Assembly (NCBI GenBank): GCA_036426205.1 | Contig: CM071568.1 | Location: 35,505,623-35,569,622 of the forward strand | Direction: 5' to 3' | DNA length: 64,000 nucleotides | Source: Ascaphus truei | Lineage: Eukaryota > Chordata > Amphibia > Anura > Ascaphidae | Part shown: positions 22,824-33,534 of the stretch, one piece after another | How the letters are laid out: the number at the start of each line of letters is the position of its first letter | Position numbering within the stretch: position 1 is the stretch's first letter | Program-made: the position numbers and the translations under genes | The notes under the pieces: generated by a model | Database searches by the model: none | What the model was told of the DNA's origin: nothing | Seen by the model: only the letters and a program-made list of their open reading frames with translations

Positions 22824-25800
22824 ATGGCCAAAAGGCGTGGGAGGAGTGATGCTGCTGTGAGTGGTACTGGTAGTCGTGTGAGTACGCGTCTGAGTGAATG
22901 TAGGATTCAGGGGAGTGCTGTTGCTGTGAGTGCGAATGGTGTTGCTGGGAGTGCGAGTGGTGTTGCTGTGAGTGCGAGTGCTGCTGTTGGCTCTATTGCT
23001 GGTGCTGCTGGGGTGTCTGTTGCTGGTGGGGTGTCTGTTGCTGGTGCTGCTGGGGTGTCTGGTGGTGGTGGTGCTGCTGGGGTGTGTGGTGGTGGGGTGG
23101 TTGGTGGTGGGCCGCTTTTGGAGTCTCTTCAATTGGAAGAAGGAGAATCCAGTCAGCAGCAGCCAAGCTCTGTGGCTGCACGTGGTCGGAGGAAACGTGT
23201 GGAGCAGCCACGTAATCCTCGTTTCAATGAAGAGGAAAATAGAGTTCTTGTCACAGGGATTTTGGAGCACTATGGCTCTCTATATGGGCATTTACTAGGT
23301 AAGTCTATCTTTGCATTGATTGTTCAAAGACATCCTATCTCATGTGAGATGTCTTAATATCAAACTATTATTATCTAATATCTATCAATTAAAGTTAATT
23401 GTTACACACATAATCCTTCATGCTTTATAACGACCATAACAATCAGTCTAAAAAGTTTGCCAAAGGTCATACAATATTCATACAAGCTTCCTTAGATTTG
23501 TATGTTTACACGTAAATGCTCATGTGCTACACATATTCAACCTAAACCAGCATGTTTGGTATCTCTTGCAACAGGTAGCACTTTCGAAAACTGCTCGTTT
23601 TTCTTTTAATATTTACCGTCATATATTTTGTATGTATTTCAAGGGTGGACAAGTTCAGCCTCCAGAAAAGAAATGTGGGATCAAATAACATTGGCTGTGT
23701 CTGCGTGTGGGAATCATGTCAGGGACCGGACGAATTGTCGGAAGAGATTCGATGATATCAGGGCAAACTTAAAGAAAAAAATCCAAGCACAACGGATGCA
23801 TGCTTCTGCCACTGGAGGTGGGCCACCAGCACAAGCTCTAATGTTAACTCCATTAGAGGAGCAGATGCGGGAAAAATTTGTTCCAGTCGCCGTGGAGGGT
23901 TTGCCAGGGGACAGAGATATCGGAATTTATTCGGCTCAATTTCCACCAGGTGACAAATGTTACTGTACTACGCGTGTCGTATGTTACAGTTCTTATCTAT
24001 ATTTCCGCTGAAACTTATAGTTTCTTCCAAATATAAGCATACCTACATATATATCTGTATATATGTCTCTCTCTCTCTCTATCTATCTATCAATCTATCT
24101 ATCAATCTATATATATATATAGTTGTCCTAAAAAAACAAAAAAATATTATATATATATATCTATGTGTGTTTGGAAACATGTATTGGCTCAGCTATCGTG
24201 GATGACATCATTATGAGTAAACATACACAACTTGACCTGCATGAAGGGATTATGTGTAATGATCTTCCAAATAACACACACTGCAACCTTCTACTTTAGA
24301 AAGCATTCAACATCTTTGCCCTATAGTTGAAAGCTGAATCTATGTGTGAATCTTTTTACAAACAATGGGTTAACATGCATAACCACAAAGCCCACCCGCA
24401 CTCATTCTTTGTCACAGTAATGTATAACTTCGTTATACTGTGTCTGTGCACACAAATGCATAATTCACTATTTCATGTATGTGCCGATACATATATACAT
24501 ATATACATATATATATATATATATTAGTGATAATCTATGTTACACCTATGTTACACCTATAAACAGGCCATTACTGCTAATCAAGTCTTGTATGGAATAT
24601 TGAGCATTCAAAGGCGAACATAAATAATTTGCACAAACAAATTTTATTATGTTTTATTAAAGCTCTTTTACGCTTTATGTAGTATAATGTGAGCATAAAT
24701 AGGAACATGTACCATATGGTATTTAATTGTGTTCATATGTAGCTCACTTCATATTTTTATTTCGCTCATGTACCGGTGTGTAAAACCAGCTGCAATTAAT
24801 ATGTAATCACAGCATAGAGGTGAACAGAGGGGGTGGTGTCGGGCACAGATCCAGATCACAGGGTCATGGTAGGGTCAAGTCTTGTGGGACGGCTTACAGG
24901 TGGTAGAAGCAAATAAAAGGTCAGGGTGGTGTCACGTCTTGGGGGAGGGACTACAGTTGTTAGAAGCTGACAAGGTGAACAGAAGTTCATCACATTAATT
25001 TGAAATGGTAATTATCTGACTACTTTCACCCCTCAGTCCACTATATATTAAAACATACGTTAGTCATTCGTTCACTCATATATTCTTTTAACGTTATAGA
25101 TACACCACCTTATCACACCAGTACCATCTGTGAGCGACACACTGCATCTGTTGCTGAGTGTCAGCCACATTGAGCGCTACACCTGCTTCTCTTAAATGTT
25201 AGGACAGATCTCTAAACACATTCATACACCTTTGCACAATTAGGTGCTGAATTCTAAGCAGAGTCAACTTTGCTTTCATGGTAGTGATTTACATTATTCT
25301 AGTTAGATTACTACTCAACATATGCAGTGTATGTACAACAGAACACTTAATTTTACAACGCATTCCTGCATGAACATTGTATGTTGTATGGTGTTTAAAA
25401 TAAATGCGCCGATTAGGTTCACATGTACATTTATGTTAAGATGGATAATATACAGATTGGCCGAACCATATCATTGTGATTTCGTTAGGGGATGCTGATA
25501 TTTAGCCATAACTACTCCCACTACAGATACTTCATGTTAATTATGTACACATGACAATTAAATTCTGATGTTATTCTTCTATATAGTTGCTCCTGCAGCT
25601 CCTGTGTCACCTGACACTGAACATGTCTAATCACCTGTCTTATCAAGGTCATCATCAAGAATGGAAGGTGAGTGTATGAGGTGCAACCCATATAATGTGT
25701 ACATTTGAAGAATTTCATTTGCCATGCAAAATAAATGCCTTTCACATGTAATGAACTTCACATCAGTTATTGTCACAGAAGATGTACACTGGCGACACAC

Positions 25801-27334
25801 TTAATCGCAGTGCGGCCAGATCCGCAAGCCGGGAGATTTCCCGGCTTGCTAGTGGCCGCCCCTCGGCATGCCGCGCGTCACCGACGCACGGTCACGCGTC
25901 TTCGGGAGCCTGCGCCCCCTGCACGCACGTCCAGGGCTCCCCGAGGGAGCCATGGTGTCCAGCGATGTGGGGGACGGCGGCAGAGGGTTCCGGGGGACCC
26001 GGCGGACCCGGCAGCGGTAGGGAGAGCGCCCCGATCGGAGGGCACTCTTCCGCTGCTTCGGCGCGCGCCCGTCACCCTCCGGCGCGCGCCAGGCTACTGC
26101 TGCGGCCAAGAACGGGCAAATGCTCGAATAAACTTGGCCGCAGCAGTAGTATTTCCTGACAACATGTATTGTGTGTGTTTTAAAGTATCAGCTAGGAGTT
26201 GTGATGTTACAACAACCTTTCATTCATTCTTCTTTCACACTGAGTCGAAACATCATTGTTACTTCAAGCATCATCTTTTAATTGGACACAAATAAAAAAT
26301 TATGGAAACATGTTATGTGTTCCACTATGAGAACAACTATCATTATTGTGAAAACAAAGTTAAAGTTCCATGGCAGTTCATAATGTATTTCTTTATTTGT
26401 AGAACCAGATGTTGCCGCTCAAGGACAAATTCACTCAAGTGACCATGAAGATGTTGACACTCCTGGATTAACACAGCATTCAAGTCCTCCTGCTCGTGAC
26501 ACATACTCAGCTATTGCAGCTTCTGAAGAACGAATCTTGGGTGAAGAAAATCGTCACCATTCAGAAATGATGTCAATGCATGAAAGGATGATGTCACTGC
26601 ATGAAAGGATGCATGAAAGGTCAATATCAGAAATGTCACAAATTAAAAAAGTCATCATCCAAGTTCCTAAAGAAATCCAAAATGTAAACAGGACATTACA
26701 AGCACTAGTTCTGAATGTAAGCCAAGCAAATCAGTTTCGGAGTACAGCAAGAGAGCAACAATTCCACTTTACCCCATCAGAGGATGGATCTTTACATGCT
26801 GCTACTTTTTCTCCAGAGTCATCAGTTCTTTATTCCACAGTTCTGGATGATACCGGTACAGTAGGTGCAAGTTCTGTGCAGGTCCCTGTCAACATCCAAC
26901 TGCTTACATCTGTTCAAAATGTGGAACCGACTCCTAGAAATGAGACACGCAAAAGAAATTTAGGGCAACAATTACTAATAACCAGCTTTTGGAAAAAAAT
27001 TAAAACAGCAAAACAAGAAAGTGGTCCACCATCACTCTTACAATGTTTATCAACTGTTTCACAACTGCCACAGCCCACACCCAGTGCCCCTGAACTGCCA
27101 CAGCCCACACCCAGTGCCCCTGAACTGCCACAGCCCACACTTAGTGCCCCTGAAGTGCAACAGCCCACACTTAGTGCCACTGAAGTGCCACAGCCCACAC
27201 CCAGTGCCACTGAACTGCCACAGGCCAGTACAAGTGGTACAGTTAAGGCCAGAGTACTTGGCAGAGGGAAAAGGCAAACACAACAGCCAACAAGCAGGCC
27301 TGTGACTCGCCCTCAAAAGGATAAACAAAAATAA
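22824..27334 (+). CDS. Myb/SANT-like DNA-binding protein of the Harbinger element (four exons inferred)
   Basis: The inferred exons are 22824-23298, 23644-23949, 25587-25667 and 26403-27334. The ATG (GGTATGG) begins MAKRRGRSDA. A Gly/Val/Ala/Ser-rich repeat follows, then a basic RGRRKR patch, then the Myb/SANT-like domain (NPRFNEEENRVLVTGILEHY in exon 1; SRKEMWDQIT and CRKRFDDIRANLKKK in exon 2). Exon 4 adds a Met/Glu/His-rich predicted coiled coil (MMSMHERMMSLHERMHERS), repeated LPQPTPSAPE decamers and a basic tail. Introns begin GTAAGT, GTGACA and GTGAGT, end in AG, and all are phase 1. Such proteins carry Harbinger transposase to the nucleus and to the element ends. One in-frame TAA (25628-25630) sits in exon 3; that exon is 81 bases and symmetric, so skipping it would keep the frame. 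Confidence 0.78.
25787..26146. mobile_element. GC-rich MITE (TA target) in an intron of the Myb-like gene
   Basis: Flanked by TA, it begins CACTGGCGACACACTTAAT. It is very CpG-rich over about 360 bases, in sharp contrast to the AT-rich intron. The right end forms a hairpin of two 17-base arms built on CTACTGCTGCGGCCAAG. The interior matches 27628-27995 (CCAGGGCTCCCCG, CCGGGGGACCCGG). Confidence 0.65.
27064..27213 (+). repeat. Coding 30-bp tandem repeat
   Basis: Five units of 30 bases inside exon 4 of the Myb-like gene, encoding LPQPTPSAPE and variants (LSAPE, VQQPT, LSATE). The period is a multiple of three, so copy-number changes keep the frame. Confidence 0.9.
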
Positions 27335-27627
27335 ATAATCACATTCACTACATTTTTTGATGTACTGGTGTTGTTTACTGCAGACTATTTCATGCATAGT
27401 GTATGTATGATCATGTACAGATGCTTGATAACATTCAAGTATGTTCTTGTACACATGAATGTTTACAAATGCTCACTGACTGAATGAAGGCATATTTTAT
27501 AACATATGAATATCTATTAATCATCAGTTGATTCATGGTATAATATTATTACACACTTGGCATGTTAATGGAAGATGACATTCACTTATCACTTGTTCAA
27601 GATGAGATGTATCTGGGTTATAATGTA

Positions 27628-27995
27628 CAGTGGCGGCGCAGCTGAGTCTAAAGCGGCTGGAGCCGCAAGCCGCGTGGAGTGTCGATTTTTTAAATTTTTT
27701 CCCTCGGCGTGCTGCGCGTCATCGATGCGTGGTCACGCTTCATCGGGAGCGTGCGCATGGCGCGCGTGCCCAGGGCTCCCCGTGGGGGATGGCCAGTTGC
27801 TCTATTGTGGGGGATGGCAGTGGGGGCGGTGGGGGGCTCCGGGGGACCCGGTGGACCCGGAGAGGGGAGGGTGATGCCTCGATCGGAGGACCGATCCTCC
27901 GAGGCTCCGGCACGCGCGCGGGACAACTCGGCGTGTGCCCGATATCTTCCGCGGCCGAAACCGGGTGAGTGTTAGACTCAGCTCTGCCGCGACAG
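27628..27995. mobile_element. GC-rich MITE, relative of 25787-26146
   Basis: TA flanks lie at 27626-27627 and 27996-27997. Inverted ends are CAGTGGCGGCGCAGCTGAG and, reversed, CTGTCGCGGCAGAGCTGAG, agreeing over about 23 of 26 bases. The centre shares GC-rich segments with the copy at 25787. It lies just downstream of the Myb-like gene. Confidence 0.75.
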
Positions 27996-28239
27996 TAGAT
28001 AGTCATTTCATGCTAATATTATTGACATACAACTTTAAGTAAGTACCCATATAACAGCATACATTTGAATGTTTTGTTTTCTTGTGTCTTAACTCTGTAA
28101 GACATTACTTACCTTAATCTTCTTTCATAGTTCATAATGTTGGCATGTGATCATGTATGATTTTTGGTTACAATAACAGATCTGTAAGGCTGTAGGAATA
28201 TATCTGTAGTTTGTATCTATATATGTGAAAGAAAAATTG

Positions 28240-28790
28240 TGAACTAGCGCTAAAGTGTAAAACACAGTGTGAATTATTACAATAATAACTTCTAGTGAAG
28301 GTAGGCTGCCTAGTGATACTGCCAGTACTAACAGAAAAACACAAAAACAAGAGAAAACCTGGCGCCAAACAGTCAGTGGAATGTCCTGTACTCATCATGG
28401 GATCCGCACACTTGCTCGACAGACCATGTAGTGGAAAAAAAACAAACAAACACAGATCATAGTGCAACACTGTAGGGTAAGCAGTAATAACACTATATAT
28501 CACAATAAGAGTCCTAGCGACAATTAAAAACACTATTTAATAAAAGTAAATATGCCATGAATGGCATTGACAAATACAAAGAACCGCAGGTCCTCCGGGA
28601 TGGAAAAATTGGAGCCCTACTTACAGACAGCAAGGCATAAAACTGCGTTGGTAGGACTCCACCCTGAGGAAGATCCCCCTGTGGGATCGAAACGTTGGAG
28701 TTATGTGCTGTATTTAATACATTTATTTTCATTCACCTGAGTGCTGTCTCCCTTTTTGCTGCTATGCTGTAATGTATACTTTTATTATTT
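28240..28790 (+). mobile_element. PLE terminal-repeat-like insertion with hammerhead motif
   Basis: This stretch inside the Harbinger element leads into an HHR-like motif at 28662-28698. It is followed by an AT-rich tail and GTGCTGTCTCC, an arrangement also seen at 51880-52060. No PLE coding part is attached. The borders are approximate. Confidence 0.45.
28662..28698 (+). ncRNA. Hammerhead-ribozyme-like motif
   Basis: The 5' core CTGAGGA (28664-28670) fits CUGANGA. Stem II pairs GATCC (28672-28676) with GGATC (28684-28688), followed by GAAA (28689-28692) and a minimal stem III. The cleavage triplet would be GTT, permitted by the NUH rule but usually weaker than GUC. Stem I is short (CC/GG) next to ACTCC and GGAGT, which could also pair. 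Confidence 0.5.
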
Positions 28791-29325
28791 ATATGGGACA
28801 TGCACCTATTCATTATTGAATTTCTATTGGAGTGCCAGTGATTTTTTATCACATATATATATATACCATAATACTGAGTTACGTTATGGTGAGTAAAAAA
28901 AGTGACAAAAACCCTCCACAGGAAAGCAAATATGCAAATACAACTGTATGCTCATCTGGTATATATATATATAATCTTCCAGTGTTGTCAGCAAACAGGC
29001 CTTGTGTTAATGAGATATAAATGTTAGGATACTTGCTACAATTATGGTATCAGTATGAGTGAGCCCCTAATTCACTCAGCTGTATTTAACTTTGAATATG
29101 ATTACAACAAGGCTTGCTTACACACATCTATGCCTTTGGTTTTGCACACTATATATAATATATATATAATCAGAATGAACAGTACAGGCCTTTATGGCTG
29201 CAAAGAGGCCTTGTTTGCTGTTAAATACAACTTCTACACTGCTGACTCAATTAGGCCCTCAAACATACTCACCCAGTAATGTTATAAACTTTAATGAACT
29301 GTTAAGATAATTACAACAAGGCTTG

Positions 29326-29472
29326 TTTGCACACAACACGGCCTTCAAGTGTAGGAATATCTATATTATATAGATATATATTATTATATATATATAGATA
29401 TATATATATATAGATATAGATATATATGATATATATAGATATTGCTACATTGAAGGCCGTGTTGTGTGCAAA
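29326..29472. repeat. Inverted repeat with 23-base perfect arms and AT-rich loop
   Basis: Arms 29326-29348 and 29450-29472 are perfect reverse complements containing ACACAACACGGCC. The loop is mostly ATATAG repeats, so a long hairpin can form. A (TA)n run and a GA-rich tract (about 29530-29645) follow. Confidence 0.85.
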
Positions 29473-29477
29473 TAAGC

Positions 29478-29509
<32 letters not shown>

Positions 29510-29553
29510 TTATATATATCTATATATCAAGAGAGACAAACAGAGAGAGTCAA

Positions 29554-29584
<31 letters not shown>

Positions 29585-29996
29585 GAGAGAGAAACAGAGA
29601 GAGAAAGAGAGAGAGAAAAACAGAAAAAGAGACAAAGAGAGAGATGTGTGTGTATGGTTAATTTTAGCTAAGTGTAAGTAGAAATCTGTTCATCATAGTA
29701 CTGTAGATGATTTCACACACATTGTTATTGTAATTAAAAGAGTAAACTTGTTTTGCACATTTTGATTGCCTAAGCTGAGAGTAAAGTTTCGATTCCTGTG
29801 AAAAGAGGGTATCTTAGACAAAGAATCTCAGCCAATTATTGTAACAAATTTCTTGTGGGAGAAAACCTAGGTGTATAACTGTTAGGTTGTATTATAACCT
29901 TGGAACAAACCGCGAAGATAACATGTAACTATTCACACATTCAGCAGACATCCGTATGCGTTCAACTTAGACACTGTACACTTGAAGAGAGAAGAA

Positions 29997-30635
29997 ATGG
30001 CAGGAGCTTCCACATTGCACAGCCATCCACGTAAATCATACAAATTTTTGATTTATGAAGCAATCGAGTCAACGCCACAGAAAAAGGCAACCGTGGGTGA
30101 AATCTATGACTTGATCCAAAACAAATATCCATACTACCAAGAACCAGCCCAACAAAGAAATTTTAAAACTTCTGTATGTTTCACTTTTTCCGCAAATGAA
30201 TGTTTTGAGCGTGTCCATGATCGTCAAGATCAACGATATGGATGCTGGCATGTTGCTTCATCATTTAAACTTACCATGGAACATGGAACATATCTTCTGT
30301 TAAATGGCATATTTTTGCCTAATACCAGTTACATTGAAGCCGCACAGACTGTCGCGTCTGCTGATATACCTGCACCGTCCATTCATCAAGACCAGATGCA
30401 AGATGGACATAACTACTATGATATGTTTCCAAACTTATATGGCCAATACCAATGTGGATGTGAAAACAACCAACAACTGTACGTACCTCCGGACGTCTTG
30501 TTTGAAGAAGCCACTGTAGATCCATATGACGGCCTCACAGAGATGTGTCTGATTCAGGATTCAACGGTTGCCTCAACCATGGATGATACTGTTGTTCCTT
30601 CCTGGAGCGAGTTGTTGCAGCCAAATAAGTTTTGA
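29997..30635 (+). CDS. Forkhead (winged-helix) domain protein carried by the Harbinger element
   Basis: An uninterrupted 212-residue frame starts at an ATG in good context (GAAATGG). Residues 13-95 follow the forkhead fold in order: helix 1 (YKFLIYEAIESTP), helix 2 (ATVGEIYDLIQNKYPYY), helix 3 (FKTSVCFTFSANECFERV) and the wing strand with Trp (YGCWHV). Forkhead proteins bind DNA through helix 3, whose usual core is NSIRHNLSLN. Here only the Ser, a hydrophobic residue and the later S-N-x-C-F are kept, and the Arg-His pair is Cys-Phe. The C-terminal half is acidic (EEATVDPYDG) and lacks known domains; it could be an activation region. The ORF is intronless and lies between the Myb-like gene and the converging transposase. 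A role in the element or in host targeting is inference. Domain call fairly firm; function unknown. Confidence 0.75.
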   Translation: MAGASTLHSHPRKSYKFLIYEAIESTPQKKATVGEIYDLIQNKYPYYQEPAQQRNFKTSVCFTFSANECFERVHDRQDQRYGCWHVASSFKLTMEHGTYLLLNGIFLPNTSYIEAAQTVASADIPAPSIHQDQMQDGHNYYDMFPNLYGQYQCGCENNQQLYVPPDVLFEEATVDPYDGLTEMCLIQDSTVASTMDDTVVPSWSELLQPNKF

Positions 30636-30949
30636 CTTCTACAAGAATGGTAAATACAAATTTCGTTATGCCTTTACTCAAATTATATATGTGTACATTA
30701 ATAATATACACAATTTGTTAGCCAAATGAGTGGATACAGCTTAACATTGCAGACAGCCTTACATGTAGCATGCTCAAAGACATTATTTCCTATAACAATA
30801 TACTACATGACGAACCATTAGTACTCATTGGTGACGGAGTCCTAAATCATAGATTATTATAGCTTTTAAAGTATCATTTCAACATGTTACACTAACTGTA
30901 ACACACACACACACCTCATTGTTTAGCATTCAAGATATAAAAACAAAGT

Positions 30950-31270
30950 GTCGCCCACATATGACGTGGGAACGTGGTCATGTCCCAAGGCGTCCTTAAA
31001 AAGGTTACCGATGCAAGTCCCACCCCCAACCGACATGCGCGCGTGAAACAGTATTGTGTGTGCCCGTAGCTTATTGTTACGGTCAGTGCAGTGTGTCATG
31101 CGCGCGTGTCAGTGGGGCGGTGCGTGCACAGCGCTGGAGGCCAATGTTCATTCAGTGGGAGGGGTGATTGCGTGCATTTCACGGTGCCTTAACATGACGT
31201 CACATGTATTTTGTTCGCTCATTGGCTGATCGTCCGTTTTGGCCGTGGACACACGTCCGTTTACAAAGTT
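30950..31270. promoter_or_regulatory. CpG-rich block with CRE and CCAAT-type motifs
   Basis: Between the converging forkhead-like and transposase genes lies a stretch richer in CpG than its surroundings, with GCGCGCG runs. It contains the palindromic CRE TGACGTCA (31195-31202) and an inverted CCAAT box (ATTGG, 31221-31225). Its position between two 3' ends is odd for a promoter of either gene. Function is inferred from motifs only. Confidence 0.3.
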
Positions 31271-31769
31271 TAGATATGTACGTGTGTAGAAGTAAATTTG
31301 TTTTGCTTCCATATCCTAACTTTCAGCCATGATATGCGTACTGCTTGCAGCACCATGGAGGGACATGTATTGAACGCACAGTGTACACATCATTTTGCGC
31401 ATGCGCTAAGACTGAGTCCACACATTCGTGACGTGCGCGCGCAACAGACGTTGTGCGTGCACATTATTATGTATGTAGGCACCGGAACAAACATATCAGT
31501 AGTAATGCCAGCAACACCATTTGAAACATGAGATAGTTCTGTATCTTTAGTTTTATCCTTGCAGTTTAAACATATACGTAACTTATGCGTGAATATCCAC
31601 AATCATATAGAGATGTGTTAAGCGTTGTCATGCTGAAACATAGATAAATGTGCCATCTTTGAACATCATGTATTTGCTGTATTTCACAGATGTCAAGGAT
31701 GAATACATGGGACCAATGTATGATTTCAGATGGGACAATCGTTATATTAGATGATTCTGACAACTAGCG

Positions 31770-33534
31770 AACAACTATTATAATAAATATGTAACAATGC
31801 ATTCAATGATTGGTGCGCAGATTAACAATCCCTACATAATGTTATCCTATTGTGCAAATATTTACTATGCACTTAATTATCATAATGATGTTGCTAAGCA
31901 CTGAAGTTATATCTTATATTCATAAATTTTAAATTTCTACTAACATTATATATATTGTCATGTGATATATGCTACCCACATTATCACTCAGCAAACACAT
32001 GAATCTACCATATAGTATATTCTCACGTGTGACTTGTCAAAAAATGTAAATGCTACATAACAACTCGTAGACATTGTATCTGAACGTACACAATAACAAT
32101 AGGGAGATGATAGAAACTTTTTAGTCGTGTGAATGTTATATTATCACCTAGGTTGTAGTGGTAACCTAACATGCATGAGCTAATGAATGTTAGGTACAGA
32201 TCATTACACCATGAACATGTGTGTGTGTACATTTAATTCACACGAGTAACTATAGTTTAGTGTTAGTAGTAAACGTTCAACACATACATAGCTAACTGAC
32301 GCCGATGATAAAAACAACATTATTATGTAGGTTTATATTATTTCTGGTAGAAATACATGCATCACACAAAAACTAAAACACACACACACTATGTTGCTGA
32401 AATGTGTGCGTACCTGTATGTAAATGTCTACTTCATTTATGTTCATATGTTGACAGTAGTTATAAAGGATCATGATCATTATGAAGAACTAACGTGAATG
32501 AAATTAAAATTTTATTAATTACATTGTCATTGTGTTGAATGATTTAGGAAAAGTTGAGAATCCAAAGAACTATACTTTGGAATGGTGTTAACATTTTGAC
32601 AAATGTTAGATGTACGTAAAATCAACACACATCTTTCACTTATACATACACATGTGACAATGTAGTAATCAACATGAAGATGAAGTGAGAGAATAAATAA
32701 TCACATACATTGCAATGTTAATGATGTTTAACCAATTTGGGTCATTTCACACAAACATGCATTGAGTGTTAACATCGCTCATGTGCATGAATGGATGTTG
32801 TTACGTTGTCAAAATTACATGTAATGTAATGTACGTAATGATTTGAAAACACACTGCACAATAACCACCAAGTTTAGATAAACGCACGGACACAATACAG
32901 AAACGACATGTTTCAATTGTCACATCTTTTTCATTACGTTCTCTTTATACATCCTATAACTATACCTGTATCAAGGTTTGCACATCTTATTACAGATGTG
33001 AATTCAAATACATACCATGAGCAGTCCTTGGAGTGATATACCTTGAAAAAGAAAACATGAATGAATATCAATCATTGTCATGACATGTTCATTAAGGTAA
33101 GCAACACACAGAAGTGATACTTTTGTATGTGATATGAAACAAAATCTAGAATACGTCAAATATGATCTTAAGTACACAATAGTCTACACATCATTGTGTC
33201 ACACATGTCACACTCCAAAAGAAAAATTGTATGTAACCATATTGCACTAGCTATTGGCTATCGACATAGTAGGTTTATTGTGTATGCATAACCAAAAAGA
33301 GCATGTACAGAAAATATAGATTTAGTACACATTATTTCCTCACGTACACACAACACCTTTTAGTGGTAAGAAGTATAATACAACCTGTGGATGATTGACA
33401 TACCGGTGCCACATGCAATTGTCCACACAGCAGAGAACAGAAAGGTGGGAGAACCATATTCATCTGTTTCTAAAGTGAATGGTATTTGGACACATGTATT
33501 TATCATTACAATGAATTAATACATCTATGTAGTA
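31770..33534. other. AT-rich Harbinger interior, no gene seen
   Basis: No coding region or repeat arm can be assigned here. It would form the 3' flank of the transposase gene on the minus strand. Confidence 0.45.

Noticed and set aside
27021..27454. Cys/Gly-rich and His/Pro-rich frames over the Myb-like exon 4
   Set aside because: Shadows of the 30-bp coding tandem repeat in other frames.
29997..30635. Forkhead ORF as an ordinary host gene
   Set aside because: It lies inside Harbinger TIRs between two transposon genes, so carriage by the element is simpler; not fully excluded.
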